In this document: positions 34,473-45,909 of the stretch, piece after piece
Position numbering within the stretch: the stretch's first letter is position 1
How the letters are laid out: every line of letters begins with the position of its first letter
DNA from: Bolinopsis microptera
Lineage: Eukaryota > Ctenophora > Tentaculata > Lobata > Bolinopsidae
Reading direction: 5' to 3'
Assembly (NCBI RefSeq): GCF_026151205.1
Contig: NC_087073.1
Span: 2,066,501 to 2,130,500, forward strand
Length of the DNA: 64,000 nucleotides
Notes under the pieces: generated by a model
What the model saw: the letters and a program-made list of their open reading frames with translations, nothing else
The model's database searches: none
What the model was told of the DNA's origin: nothing
Program-made: the position numbers and the translations under genes

Positions 34473-34981
34473 TACTGTTGTCCTGAAGCGATCCCAGCCA
34501 AACCTACTCAAAGTACTCAAAGTAAGTAAGTATAAACTGCTCGTTCTGATAAATTATACTTGTCCACGTGACCTCGTAATCGACCAGGCAGGAGGGCTCC
34601 AGAGAGGTAAATCTCAAACTCTCACCAGCATACTCAATCTCCCATCTTAAGTCAGTAATCGGTGGCGTAATTACGATTTACTGTGAACACGTGCCGAATA
34701 AGAATTTTACTGATTCAGTAACAGAGCAACCAGACAGAGGGCAGTAAAACCGTTTGCTGGCCGAGTAAAATGAGTACTAATTTAAAATTTTGATAATTTT
34801 GTGTGCCTCCTGCACTACTCCTATTCGATCAGGTAATAGATAACTATCTCATATTTTGTGGTGCACAGCGGTCCTCATAATTTACCAATTTTTATATATA
34901 CTCGTCTTTAAATGCCATATCATTTGATCGTTCAGGTGTTGTTTTTTATTCCAATCTCTGATCCCCCCCTCTTGTTTGTAG

Positions 34982-35205
34982 CATCATGACACAGTACGGT
35001 ATACCGAGCGCTGGTTCGCACTACCGACCGTACGCGACCGGAATGATCCGGTTCTCTCCGCCCGCCACCTCCACTCGCATCCTCCCACAAGAGACATTCT
35101 GTTACCCTGAGTACAGTGTGGGATACGGGGGTCCCTGTGCTTATCCTCCCCCAGGACTCAAGGACGAGGATCACAGCTTCTCTCTCCAGGGATTCTCTCT
35201 CAACG
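34982..35205 (+). CDS. E-protein exon with first recognised ATG
   Basis: Acceptor TTGTTTGTAG at 34981. ATG 34986 opens [10 protein letters not shown]; the exon ends AACG|GTAAGA, phase 1. No stop lies between the acceptor and the ATG, so translation could begin in an upstream exon. Confidence 0.75.
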
Positions 35206-38200
35206 GTAAGACTATGTTTGTAGCTGTTGTTATAGTTTTATTTTGTGTGTTTTGGACTTATAGACTGCTGCCAAAGTTGTATTTTTTGAGCTGCTTGCTT
35301 GTATCTAAAAAGTACGGTCGTTGGTATTGTACCAGACGAGTTAGTATTATACCAGACGTGAGTCTCTCAGTTTCTGCAGAACTCGAACAAGTCATTAGTC
35401 GAAGGTTTTAACACTTCGTAAGTTGGGCACTTTTTAAAATGCTTTGCACGTGAGTCCACCTCGTACACCAAATGGGAATTCAAAGTTGGAAGTTTTTTTA
35501 ATGGATGGGCAAGGAGAAGTTTCTAAAGTTGGAAGTTTTTCCAGCACCTCTAGCTGCATTCCAGTGAAGACCATCTCAGGAATGGTGACCTCACACTGAT
35601 GAGTATTTATTTACCAGCTCCATGTTCATGCCAGGCACCAGCATTACCACACAATCCCCCATAATTCTAGACATATCCTTTTGCCTTCTGTCTGACCGGG
35701 CCCGATCTAAGGAGCTGATAAGACTGATAAGGGCTCCTTCTATAACAACTTGCAATTAGATGAAGGTGTCAAACAAGACACCTTCCATTGGTATATCCTC
35801 CAAAAACCCTCCGATTAGCTCATTATTTGCGGGACTGTGAAGGAACAGGCTCTTTGAAGTGGCCCGGCTGTTATGAGGAGCTATTAGTCGCGCTACCATC
35901 TCACAGGGTCACAGGGTGTACCATGAGCAATGTGAGCCTCATCAATGTGAGCTGTTAACCTCGTCTAGATAAGCAAATCGATCGATAACAATCTAAATTC
36001 TTTAATTTCAAGTTTTTCCTGCATGTAATTCTAAGAAGCAGACTTTAAGATGGATTAGGATATTGAACTGTTATCATTTCTTCTATTTCTCTCTATTTTC
36101 CTCCGTAAACCACCGCTATTGATACGATTTCCCGCTTTTATACCTCTATATGAGGGCGCAAACCTGGTCAAGTTTCTCAATTCCCAAGTGAATAATTGAG
36201 CAGCACCTGCCCAGATACCAACACACCAGTCCCTTTTGTTTCTCAAGAAGTTGGTCGGAACCAGTGGTCCATGAAATTAATTACTGAGTAATGTCCAGTC
36301 GTGATTCTTTTGCCGACTGTATCAATCCATTGGTTTTATCGTTAATATGACCCAGGCCTTATCGATATGAGATATCTTATCTGATTATCATAGGGACGGG
36401 TGCATCCCACCCAGTTCAAGCCTTGTGTCGATATCTTATCTGATTATTATGGGGCCTGCCGGTGGGTGCATATATAAAACGTGAGCAATGCAGTCATGGT
36501 AACTGTTGTCATGGAAATGCATACTTTATCAATGTTCCAACTTTTACCGGTGAATCTGTTAAAATCCGTTAAAATGAATCTGTTGAAATCATAAGCTGTT
36601 ATCTAAATCAAATTATCGAGAGGTTTCCGTCTAACTTTGTAACGGTACATTAATTACATACTTATTCACACTTCTTTAAGAGCAGTAGTAGACTAGTAAC
36701 CTGTTATACTGGTCCAGTAATCAGTATAACTGGTTACTAGTGATAAAACCATTCCCCCAGGTACGAACATTGAACGTTAATAAAATGAGCAACATTAAGT
36801 GGACTGTTACAAGATTTGAAATAACCAATAGAACTTCTAGAATAGAACATCTAGGAAACTCTAGAGTCTAGACATCCCAACCTAGTCACCTAAGATTGAA
36901 AATAACATCACCACATGATTGCTGAACCCATAGTCCCTACATCAGGGGGGATCAGACATTTCACATGAAACTTTGTGAAATGTCTGAGAGGATCAAATAT
37001 CCTACACTATCCTACACCCAGCTTCAGGGCTCACATTATACAGCCCTCTTCAGAGCTGCTTCATGTGGCAGGTTACCTGGTTACCTGGTTACCTGGTTAC
37101 CTGGTTACCTGGTTACCTGGTTACCTGGTTACCTGGTTACCTGGTTACCTGGTTACCTGGTTACCTGGTTACCTGGTTACCTGGTTACCTGGTTACCTGG
37201 TTACCTGGTTACCTGGTTACCTGGTTACCTGGTTACCTGGTTACCTGGTTACCTGGTTACCTGGTTACCTGGTTACCTGGTTACCTGGTTACCTGGTTAC
37301 CTGGTTACCTGGTTACCTGGTTACCTGGTTACCTGGTTACCTGGTTACCTGGTTACCTGGTTACCTGGTTACCTGGTTACCTGGTTACCTGGTTACCTGG
37401 TTACCTGGTTACCTGGTTACCTGGTTACCTGCTTCATGTGGCAGGTTACCTCACTAGATCCTATAACAGTTCCAACCCGGCCTGGTGATAATAACTCTGA
37501 GATCGATCGAACCTCTTTACTGTCTCGTAACGGTCTACTGCAGCGGTGGTCACATTTCCATGTGTTACTTATACTGAGAATTATTGTGGCTATTAGCTTA
37601 CGTTCCATATCTGAAGAGAATAGCTCATTTGTACAATGTGTAGTGTAATTCTCCAACCGATCTGTCTCCAGCTGAAGCTTCTTTTTTTGCAGTTTTTGAG
37701 CTATTTTTATCTGCAAGTGGTAAACACAGCTGTGTTTTGTTTTTGTGCCATTTTTCTCGCGCTCTTGTTTCAGCACTCAGTTTAAAGATGACTCTCACAC
37801 ATTGTGTTCTAAATTACGCATCACCAACCGTCGAACTTAATTCTTCTCTGGCACATTTCACTCTGTAAAGACTGCATTTTGGTGTAAACCACCTCGTTAA
37901 TTAATTAGTTAGTTAGACATCTTATAAAGCTAGTAAAAGTTCCAAATATTGGCCTCACTGTATACCCTGCCCTCATAACATGTATAATATTACAACTCAT
38001 GTTGCTCTCATGTGTGGTTATGGAATCCGGTCTAAAAATCGAGTTATAATGGAGGGTATAATCCACTTATAGTTGGTGTGGAGTGTTGACAATGAAACTG
38101 TATCAGCCCTGAAGACTCAACCCCTCCACCACTCACTATTCTTCAGTCTTTACACTTTCTGCTAGCACGTTTAATGTAGTGTCTATAATGTTATCTGATC

Positions 38201-38395
38201 TGATTTCAACACTAGAGGGATCTTCACAAGGTTCCCAGTCCACTACAGCCAGGCTCGACACTCAATAATAATAATGATAATCGCAGTGATGGAGGTGGAG
38301 GACTCTAGAGCTCGTAATGCCCGGTAGTTTCTGTAATTAGAGGGGTCCGTAGAGCTAGAATAATTAAGTGAAACCTAATACCCTCAATTATAGCT

Positions 38396-38432
<37 letters not shown>

Positions 38433-38540
38433 GGTCGGTCAATGCGCACTACTCCTTCAGTTAACGTCTTTAGCTCTCCAGCTATAGCAAGAGAGGGGCC
38501 AGCCTTTGTTTTATATATACACAACAACTTTAGTGTTTGC

Positions 38541-38574
<34 letters not shown>

Positions 38575-41500
38575 TTACACTGTGTTGTTTTGTAGCTAGA
38601 AGTGGGTGTTAGTTGCGTTAGTGTGAATTATTTCCCTGCCTTGTTGGATGGCTCTTCTCAATCTTCTGCTAAGTTAGTAGAGTATTCGACCGACATCATG
38701 ATTGCATGCATCCTATCAAACTTACATTTTCTTGGTCGATAGTTGTTAAGCGTTGTTCAGATTACTGTCCCGATGGTTTTGGAGCTTTGTTCTTACAAAG
38801 GGTTTGAAAATCTCTGTTTTTCACTGAATCCTCCGCAGATAACAGTGTGCCCGTCAGTACACGAGGCCTGGACTGGTCTTCTCAGCGACTACAGAACATC
38901 TCCGGACCCCATAATGCTACCCCTCCTGTCATGCTCCAAGGAGCTCATCATCCAGGTAGGAACCGTGTTTCCTGACAGGCTGGTGCCTCTCATGTTTAAA
39001 GGAAAAGCCAATTGGAATACTAAAAAGCTTGACAAAAGGGTTACATTTTCTGTGATATCATCCACCAAGTTCATCTTAGAACTTATATTAACAGACAATA
39101 AAATCTCTTACAAATATATCGATTGATATCAAAATCAAATCTAGTTTGCTCCATAAGTGGTTTATTGGGCTCGGAATTACATAACCTGCTAGTTAAGTGT
39201 TTGTCCTGATAGTTTCTTGTTGTATCTCACAAATTTCCCCACTTTCAGACTCGACGATCGAGAAGCCAAAGTTCTGGCCGGACAGTCCGACCAAATCAGG
39301 AGGGACGGACAAGAAACTGTTCCTGCCTCCTAATCTTAATCCAAGAGACGAGCCCTTTAACGGTTGGTGTACATATTAGCGGAGCTTTTTTCGCGTAATT
39401 AGTTTTCACAGAACACATTTCTGCGGTATCCGATTGATTTTTATACGCAAGTCATTAATCTAATTAATTAGTCCTATCTTGTTATTATATATCACGTACT
39501 CTTCACCTGAATTACAGGGACTATTTCTGGAAGTGATAAGGTATTATAAGGGGGATCACATACATATTTTTTCGTCAGAGCCCAAAAAAAACATGATTTA
39601 GTCTTATGGGAACCTATGCATGGTAGAGCACAGCAAGGCCGACCAAGACAAAGCGACTTGTCTGTGTTACTGAAGGAAGTTGGTACAAACCCTGATGCGG
39701 GACAGGGATATATGGAGGGGGTTATCTGGCGTAGATCGGACTTAGTTCCGACATAGTAGTAGCACACACCATACCAATTCTATACAATGACCCATTTCAG
39801 GGCGCAAAGATCAGTCGACGGAGTTTGTGAGCGTGTTACGAGGAGCCCTGGGATCCATCAACAACCACGACTCTAACCTGCTGCACTGGTCCATGGAGAT
39901 GCCGGTCAGTTGTATTTCAATACGCCTTTATCATTACAGTACATTCACTTCATCGCAGTACAACATTAATAACTTTTAAAAAGTGGATATGTTAAAATCT
40001 AAAAGTAAAACTTTTAAACTCGGAAGACTTTTAAAAGGAAACGCTTCTCGTTATTTATTTGACTGATAATTCAGACATGTCCCTTTATTAACTGGATTGA
40101 ATCCTTCATAATGACTATGTTTGATCTTCACCTCATTCTGTTTGACAGAAAGCTGCCCATTTTGAAGTGAAAACCTTCAACTGCATTCAACATTATCAAT
40201 AGGAAAATAAAATCTAATTTAATAACTATGGGGTTTTAAAATTATCTAAATGTCCTTAAATTTACTGTTTTTTTCTCCATAAAACATAATTTTTGCGAAC
40301 CTCTCAATGCAGCAGTGTGCACAGGGCATACTTTCTCTAGTTTCTCTACTTTCTCCCACGGCATTTTAATCTCAAAGTTTTAAAAACCTAGGCCTCCGTC
40401 GGCAGAGTACGGAATTAGTGTCTTCATGTCTTGTTTAGGTACCTGGTACATAATATATTATTAGCTGCAGCAGTAATTTTGGAATTAGACAGGCTTGTGT
40501 GTTAAAACCATTGGTGTGAAATGTACTTTTCCGCCATTAATTGGGTCTAACCAATACTAGTTTAATGAACAGATAACGGTTTCTTATTACCGGTTTTTAA
40601 TCTAACCTTAACAGCTTAACGTCTTACGATAAAATATTAAGGACTGGGTCTTAAAATGTTAAAATGTCAGTGAACCGGAACCGTTTTGTCTGTACAGTGT
40701 TCATTGTCGGCAATAGTATACTTTAGTATGTAGTAGGTCACGTAAATTATCGTACCACGTATATTATGGCCTAAGTTGGACCCATATTTGATCTCTAAAT
40801 ATATCTCTAAATTCTGAAATACGTGAATTATTTAAAAGTTTCTTCTGGGTAGCAATACGGTATATTGTACTCCAATATAAATGATCCTATAAAAGTATAA
40901 ATATGATTAAGAACTACCTACGTGCCTTTTGAATGCTGAATGACGACTATTTCAGTTGAACCAAGAAGGACCACCCTCCTACTCGACCCCTGACCCAGTC
41001 GAGGATATCGGCTCGGAAATGTGCTTTCCAAAACCCTCCGACATACCATACGTTCCAGCGGTATCGTATTGCAGCAAAGGACCCCTGCCCCTCCCTCCTT
41101 ACATGCTACCCTCTCTGGAGAGACTGGATACTCAGAATAGTAAAGTCAGGATTAAGAGGGAACCTAAACATTATACCAAAGGTACGAGTTTTACAGATTT
41201 AATAAATTTACATATTCTGTAGTGTCAATTGACCATTTTCTTGTTACACCAAAAGCATAATCACTTAATTACCATAAACCCTTTATTACCATATCTCAGC
41301 ATTGACTGTACATATGTTTTCAGATAAAGACACAGAGAAAGTGAAGCGAGAGACTGACAGACGAGTTGCGAATAATCAGCGAGAGCGAGTGCGCGTGCGC
41401 GACATCAATGAAGCATTCAAAGAACTGGGCAAAATGTGCACTTTGCACGTGCAGAACGACAAGGTCCAGACGAAACTGAATATCTTACATCAAGCTGTAA

Positions 41501-43761
41501 ACGTGATCAACCAGCTGGAGGACGAAGTTGGAAGTAAGTTTCGTCTTACTTTCTGTTTCTGTTTCTGTTTCTGTTTCTGTACCAGCTGCCAACAGCGATT
41601 GATATGTAATATCATCCAGTAATTCTGTAGACGACTTTATCTAACATGATGCAGCAGAAATAAACGCCGCACTTTCTTTTGTATTATGAAAATTCTCTCA
41701 AATTTTAAACACCACAAATGCAGTAAGAATTAGATACCAAAACTAACCAACTCTATTTACAGAAAGGAATCTAAACAAAGAGCTGCCAGCTTTCCAGAAC
41801 GACATCGCCATCAAACACAAACTAGCCTCCTCCAGTTCGAGCAACAGTTCAAATAACGAGCTCCTACATTCCTCGGGCAGTGGCGGAGGAATGTCCGACC
41901 ACCACTCAGCACGCATGATGGAATGTTACCCTCCTCCCATTCCTTGTCAACCTCCCCACATGCCCACCCCTGTAAATCCAGTAAGTTCACTGACACACAC
42001 ACACACACACACACCTGACACACACACACACATTTATGTTTTATTTCTTGAAGTTGAACAGAAAAGTGTAAGTGTACATATAACTTGTGTGTAACATTTT
42101 AATTGGGATATCGTACAGCCTGTATAATGTATATTAGCGATCAGATAGTGTAGTGTGTGCGATCAAGATCTGATTAAGTCGTGTACTGCTATATCGAGTT
42201 TCAATGAATTATTCTTACAAGTTTCATGAAGTTTTCTGAAGTGTTATGAAGAGTCTATTCAGAAAAAATCAAAAGTTTTCTTAAAAAGATCATATATATT
42301 ATATTACGGCCAGGTAGCGTAGTTGGTTGATCATCGGATTTGTAATCGTAAGATTGCGAGTTCGAATCCCACTGCCTGCCTAGTCGTGGGGTGAGCGTCG
42401 TTGACGCTCTGCTAAGGATCCCGAGTGGTCTATGTAGCCCCACGGTTCACTCAGCCGAATGCTCGAGAAATCGGGTGTGAGGGTTAAATGAGGAGCTGTG
42501 CTTGATCAACACAGCGAAGCCTCGGGCGAAGAAAGTGTGGCATAGTGCCTTAACCGTTGCTGGCCTTAGGAACGATCCTTCGGGTTCTTGTAAAGCTCTT
42601 CCTTGAAAGTGCTGGTTTACATTGTAATGCAGGTAATGCCGAAGTAAAATAACAAAGGTGGTCGACTCATTCGATGGCCTTGTTGCGTCGCAACGAATCC
42701 TCATAAGATAAGATAAGATAAGATGGTGTATGTATTATCCTATATCACCTAAGATATTCTAGTAGGGTTCTGCCCCCAGACTGGCCCCCAATTTCTAAAT
42801 AGATGTTACTATATACCAGAACACGCTGAGTGCCCCTTCACAATACAGCGCTCTTTTGAAATCTCTCTCTCTCTCTCTCTCTCCCCATCTCTACACTATA
42901 ATACCAGCCAGTTAGACTCAGAACTAAAGGAACTGTGTCTCTAACTGTAATACTCCGTTATTCTCACACCTTGCCTGATCTCTCTCCTCCTCTCTATTTC
43001 TCTCTCTGTACACACAACCGTGACTATAATATCTGAGTTTAGTGCAGCAGGTGTAGCAGGTATACACTTAAACTTGTCTAGTTCGGTACTCGCAACGTGT
43101 GACGGACATTATACTCTAGTAGTATATACTATATAGTAGTATATAATATAATACTAGTAGAGGGGCATGAGAAAGCAAGTATGCGGTAAGCTGGTAAGGT
43201 ATGACGTCATTACTGATACGTCATCATGACGTTATCACAGCCATTACTAATACGTCATCATGATGTTATCACGGCCATTACGTGTAAGATATTTTGGTGA
43301 ACACAGTAGTCTGTCCTTCCATAATATTTGGTGAAATCACAGGCCACAATGTCTGCACTGTGAGCACATGTTAAAACTTCGTCCAACATGTTTATTTTAT
43401 TCCGTCAGTTTTACGTAATTACTCACGTCAGAATGACGCGAGTAAATGAACATGGAATTTAGCATTCCAATTACTGGGCAAGACAGCTCGATCTGGTCAC
43501 CGAATGACCGTGCTGTCATTTACCAATTATATAATAATTATTGCAATTATATAATTACTTAATACGATCTCATTTCAGATGGGTTTGTCTCCCCACCTCC
43601 CACCCCCAAGTAACTGCAGTGAACCACCTCCCTCCAACAGTGTTCCCTCAATCATCACCTCCAGCATGCAAGTCATTTACAACGTGGACGAACCTCTGAC
43701 CCGGGATGCGACACGCGACTACACGGACTACGCGACCAGCGACGAGGAAGGAATGCAATGA
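34982..43761 (+). CDS. Class I bHLH E-protein transcription factor (TCF3/4/12/daughterless family), 8 exons
   Basis: Exons 34982-35205 (ATG 34986), 38839-38955, 39249-39362, 39801-39904, 40956-41181, 41324-41533, 41763-41980 and 43579-43761 join in frame through GT-AG introns to 1392 nt, giving 463 residues. Residues 273-329 form the bHLH: basic [12 protein letters not shown] with Glu281/Arg282 for E-box contact, helix 1 [12 protein letters not shown], and helix 2 [14 protein letters not shown]. The E-protein-specific extension RNLN follows. E-proteins dimerise with tissue-specific bHLH factors in the nucleus and bind CANNTG. The N-terminal half is Pro/Ser-rich; residues 151-175 ([13 protein letters not shown]) may be an activation helix. 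The AD1 motif (LDFxxMF-like) was not found, so an upstream coding exon may be missing: the first exon begins with an acceptor. AATAAA lies at 44218. Confidence 0.88.
36376..36477 (+). promoter_or_regulatory. Candidate intronic promoter: duplicated GATA sites and a TATA box
   Basis: Within the first E-protein intron, ATATCTTATCTGATTAT occurs twice (CTTATCT at 36376-36382 and 36435-36441, reverse of AGATAAG). TATATAAAA follows at 36471. A short 32-codon ORF starts about 20 bp later (ATG 36496). This could drive an alternative transcript; not proven. Confidence 0.35.
37071..37430 (+). repeat. 8-bp satellite (GGTTACCT), 45 exact units
   Basis: 360 bp of perfect GGTTACCT repeats in the first E-protein intron. 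The array is flanked by a direct repeat GCTTCATGTGGCAGGTTACC at 37058 and 37431. Because the 8-bp period is not a multiple of three, all three plus frames read the same LPGYLVTW peptide repeat; this is not evidence for a gene. Confidence 0.97.
38399..38428 (+). repeat. (TC)n microsatellite
   Basis: Fifteen perfect TC units; a second (TC)n run lies 115 bp downstream. Confidence 0.95.
38544..38572 (+). repeat. (TC)n microsatellite
   Basis: About 14 perfect TC units in the first E-protein intron. Confidence 0.95.
38839..38955 (+). CDS. E-protein exon 2
   Basis: Acceptor CTCCGCAG, donor CCAG|GTAGGA, 117 nt, phase 1 both sides. Encodes [19 protein letters not shown]. Confidence 0.75.
39249..39362 (+). 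CDS. E-protein exon 3
   Basis: Acceptor CACTTTCAG, weak donor AACG|GTTGGT, 114 nt, phase 1 both sides. Encodes a polar stretch including KPKFWPDSP and LFLPPNLNP. Confidence 0.7.
39550..39756 (+). pseudogene. 3' end fragment of a LINE reverse-transcriptase ORF
   Basis: In the third E-protein intron an open frame reads [20 protein letters not shown], then LLKEVG and [11 protein letters not shown] and stop. This is the pattern of LINE ORF2 C-termini (WxPxHGxxxxGRPxxxxxxLLK...W). Everything upstream is missing. It lies in the same strand as the host gene. Confidence 0.6.
39801..39904 (+). CDS. E-protein exon 4
   Basis: Acceptor CCATTTCAG, donor CCG|GTCAGT, phase 1 in and phase 0 out. Encodes [14 protein letters not shown] and [10 protein letters not shown], possibly an activation helix. 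Confidence 0.75.
40956..41181 (+). CDS. E-protein exon 5
   Basis: Acceptor CTATTTCAG, donor AAAG|GTACGA, phase 0 in and phase 1 out. Pro-rich. Ends [12 protein letters not shown], where RIKREP resembles a SUMO-acceptor VKxE-type site. Confidence 0.8.
41324..41533 (+). CDS. E-protein exon 6: bHLH domain
   Basis: Acceptor GTTTTCAG, donor GGAA|GTAAGT, 210 nt, phase 1. Contains the whole basic region, helix 1, loop and helix 2, so identity of the gene rests chiefly on this exon. Confidence 0.95.
41550..41580 (+). repeat. (TTTCTG)n microsatellite
   Basis: Five TTTCTG-type units just after the bHLH exon donor. Confidence 0.9.
41763..41980 (+). CDS. E-protein exon 7
   Basis: Acceptor CTATTTACAG, donor CCA|GTAAGT, phase 1 in and phase 0 out. 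Begins KRNLNKE (compare RNLNPKAA in E-proteins), then a Ser/Asn run and Pro-rich sequence. Confidence 0.85.
41993..42031 (+). repeat. (CA)n microsatellite
   Basis: Two CA runs separated by CCTGA, directly after the donor of E-protein exon 7. Confidence 0.9.
42308..42724 (+). mobile_element. tRNA-derived SINE, full-length copy
   Basis: The head resembles tRNA-Thr: A box TAGCGTAGTTGG (42315-42326), anticodon loop TTTGTAA (TGT at 42341-42343), B box GTTCGAATCC (42360-42369). Both pol III promoter boxes match consensus. The anticodon stem is degenerate and there is a long unrelated body, so it is not a functional tRNA gene. The 3' end is a (GATAA)n tail at 42703-42724. A diverged copy lies at 12654-13056. 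It sits in the last E-protein intron. Confidence 0.85.
42862..42883 (+). repeat. (TC)n microsatellite
   Basis: About 11 TC units in the last E-protein intron. Confidence 0.9.
43202..43276. promoter_or_regulatory. CRE-type cluster with 34-bp tandem duplication
   Basis: TGACGTCA at 43202-43209 is followed by two 34-bp units (43209-43242, 43243-43276), each with TACGTCATCATGA. Located in the last E-protein intron. Binding by CREB/ATF is an inference. Confidence 0.4.
43579..43761 (+). CDS. E-protein terminal exon
   Basis: Acceptor CTCATTTCAG, phase 0. Pro/Ser-rich, ends in acidic SDEEGMQ and TGA at 43759-43761. Confidence 0.8.
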   Translation: MGLSPHLPPPSNCSEPPPSNSVPSIITSSMQVIYNVDEPLTRDATRDYTDYATSDEEGMQ

Positions 43762-43917
43762 GATCGCGCACGTGCAGTGCGCGCATGATGTTTCCTGCAC
43801 GTGCAGCTGATCAATAGAAACGAACAGTTGTGTTTAAGTTGAGATGGGTTGACATTGACATTAATTTGGGGTTGATATTTCAGACAAAGAGAGACAGATT
43901 ACAGTAGCAGATCAGGT

Positions 43918-43963
43918 CACGTGGTCACGTGGTACTGTAAGAGGTCACGTGGTACTGTAAGAG
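43918..43963. promoter_or_regulatory. Three CACGTG boxes with a 20-bp tandem duplication in the 3' UTR region
   Basis: CACGTG at 43918, 43926 and 43946. The 20-bp unit GTCACGTGGTACTGTAAGAG occurs twice in tandem (43924-43963), 160-200 bp after the E-protein stop codon. Confidence 0.4.
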
Positions 43964-44217
43964 GTCTACAATCAGAGTGTTTCTGAGAGGAACTGTAAAG
44001 TATAAAGTTGCGTGTTTTGAGTGAAATCCATGTTTCTAAACTTAGATTTCAGTCTAACCGTAGAGCTAAAGTCTGGACACCTTGCCTTGATCGGACACGT
44101 GACGTATTTTACTTTAACACTGGCTTGAATTTGCAGTGCAATTATTGGATATATCTCAAGGTGTTTGGAGTTCTAACTGACCAGAATATGTGAGGTATTT
44201 GCAACTTTGGCTCTCGA

Positions 44218-44223
44218 AATAAA
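44218..44223 (+). terminator. Candidate polyadenylation signal of the E-protein gene
   Basis: AATAAA 457 bp after the stop codon, the first clear signal on this strand. Confidence 0.45.
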
Positions 44224-45909
44224 CTGCTGGAGGCTAATTAAGCCTAATCATTGCATTTCCCTACCCAATCAGCATTTTCTCACGTCCTCCTAGGCCCCCT
44301 GTTATATTTTTACCGCCTTCCTTAATTTAAATAACCTTATTGAATTTGATTTATAACGGAGATGATCAATGAAAGAAAGTATCGTGTGCATGGGCTAAAA
44401 GTTTGCAGTTTTAAGTGTTTTGTTTATTTATTTGATGAAATATATTAATTTATTTATGAAATGTTTTGAAAATTTCTGTTGATTTTAATCCATTATATAT
44501 TTTACATTAAGGTTAGATAAATAGGCTTAACTAGACTGTCAGTAATTTCATGTAGGAATTTAAGTATTATTCTTCCTCGGTGACTGATAAGGGTTGCTTG
44601 GAAGTTTAATATTTAAAATCACGTATTCAATATTCGCTGAACAGCTTAAATATTTAATTCATATTACCAGCGCATAAATTTGGTTTGATTGTATGATACT
44701 TAACTAATCATAATAGCAGAGAATTTGATTCACGGTTGTATTATAGTATCTCAATTGAGGCATGACAAGCAATACTTTGGAGCTAAAAATCAAGATATTT
44801 TGTTAAATAAGTGTTTGTTTATTTATTAAAACATGATCGTTAGCATTAAATGCTGTAACTAATAAACTGATATAATTCGTTTTTGGAAATTTTGAGTTTC
44901 ATTTTGTTAGAAAGAATTTGCAGCCGAACAGGTCGTACCCTATTAAATTTCAAATCTGTTAATTTGGTTAAATTTAATATCGGCTGTCAAATCCTCTATA
45001 TCAGAGTGGTACTGGACGCCCTTAGTGTTATGGAATGTTACTCCAAATTCCATAACAGATCACCGCTTTCTGGAAACAACCTATTACCTATCTTATTTTA
45101 TAACCGACAGAATATTCTGACGGAAATTAAGTAATTCTGACAATTGCACTGAAGAACCTGATTACAATACCCGATAAGAAACATCTGCAGAAAATTGACA
45201 CATTATCTAATTAGAAATACAATATAAGTAACTTTTGTAATACAATTTGAAATAAAACTTCTAACCATAGAATGTAACACAGCACAATGCTCTGTACCGG
45301 ACTAATGTACAGATCTATAAAACATATTGACACAGCTGCTGTACTGTAGGACAACTACTCAGCTCTGCAAACTATATCATGACCTGCAACTCGATATATA
45401 TCGGAGTGCTAAAGTGCATATAGCTGGCAAATATCTCCTCAACTCTTTAGTACCTAACGTAATTTAAGTGTCATATTCGGAGGATTTCATGGAAAATATT
45501 CATCTGCTACTTGGTATGAATATTTGTAATATGACATTCATGATCTTCAGGGTGCTATCGATATTGTAACAAGAATTTATTCATAAATTAGCAAAGAAGT
45601 CATTTCTTGTAAACAAAGTCACACATCAAAATTAGCATAATTGTCAGGATTTAGCACAATTTTAGCATAATTGTCAGGATTTAAATTTACAAGAAATATA
45701 ACAAACTGCTCTCTGGACAGCGTCCTTTAACCGCACTTGGGGCTTCTTGAATTTGGTTGTGAGTGTTTATTGTCTCTGAGTTTTTCTTGTTCCTTTAACG
45801 AATCTGACGATCTCTTTTTCACGTTCTCGCATGTCTACGGAATCTCAAGCTCCGATTTGAAGATGTTTCCAGTAAAGTTAACTTAAATAAGTTACTTTCT
45901 CACACATGT
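44224..45909. other. AT-rich spacer between two convergent genes
   Basis: No coding region recognised. On the minus strand an AATAAA (45581-45576) about 330 bp after the GPCR stop is a candidate polyadenylation signal for that gene. Confidence 0.4.

Larger units (their letters stand above)
29940..34534 (+). mobile_element. Intact two-ORF LINE (CR1/L2-like group)
   Basis: ORF1 (29986-31437) and ORF2 (31428-34472) are both uninterrupted. ORF2 is followed by about 30 bp and a short AAGTAAGTAAGTA tail ending near 34532. The 5' boundary was not defined; 29940 is a guess. The PHD-type ORF1, AP-like endonuclease and lack of RNase H fit CR1/L2-related non-LTR elements. It sits 450 bp upstream of the first recognised E-protein exon. 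Confidence 0.8.

Noticed and set aside
36965-37648. ORFs encoding LPGYLVTW repeats
   Set aside because: Pure translation of an 8-bp satellite in all three frames, located inside an intron.
42308-42380. Functional tRNA-Thr gene
   Set aside because: The anticodon stem is degenerate, there is no proper acceptor pairing, and the unit continues into a 417-bp body with a simple-repeat tail: a SINE.
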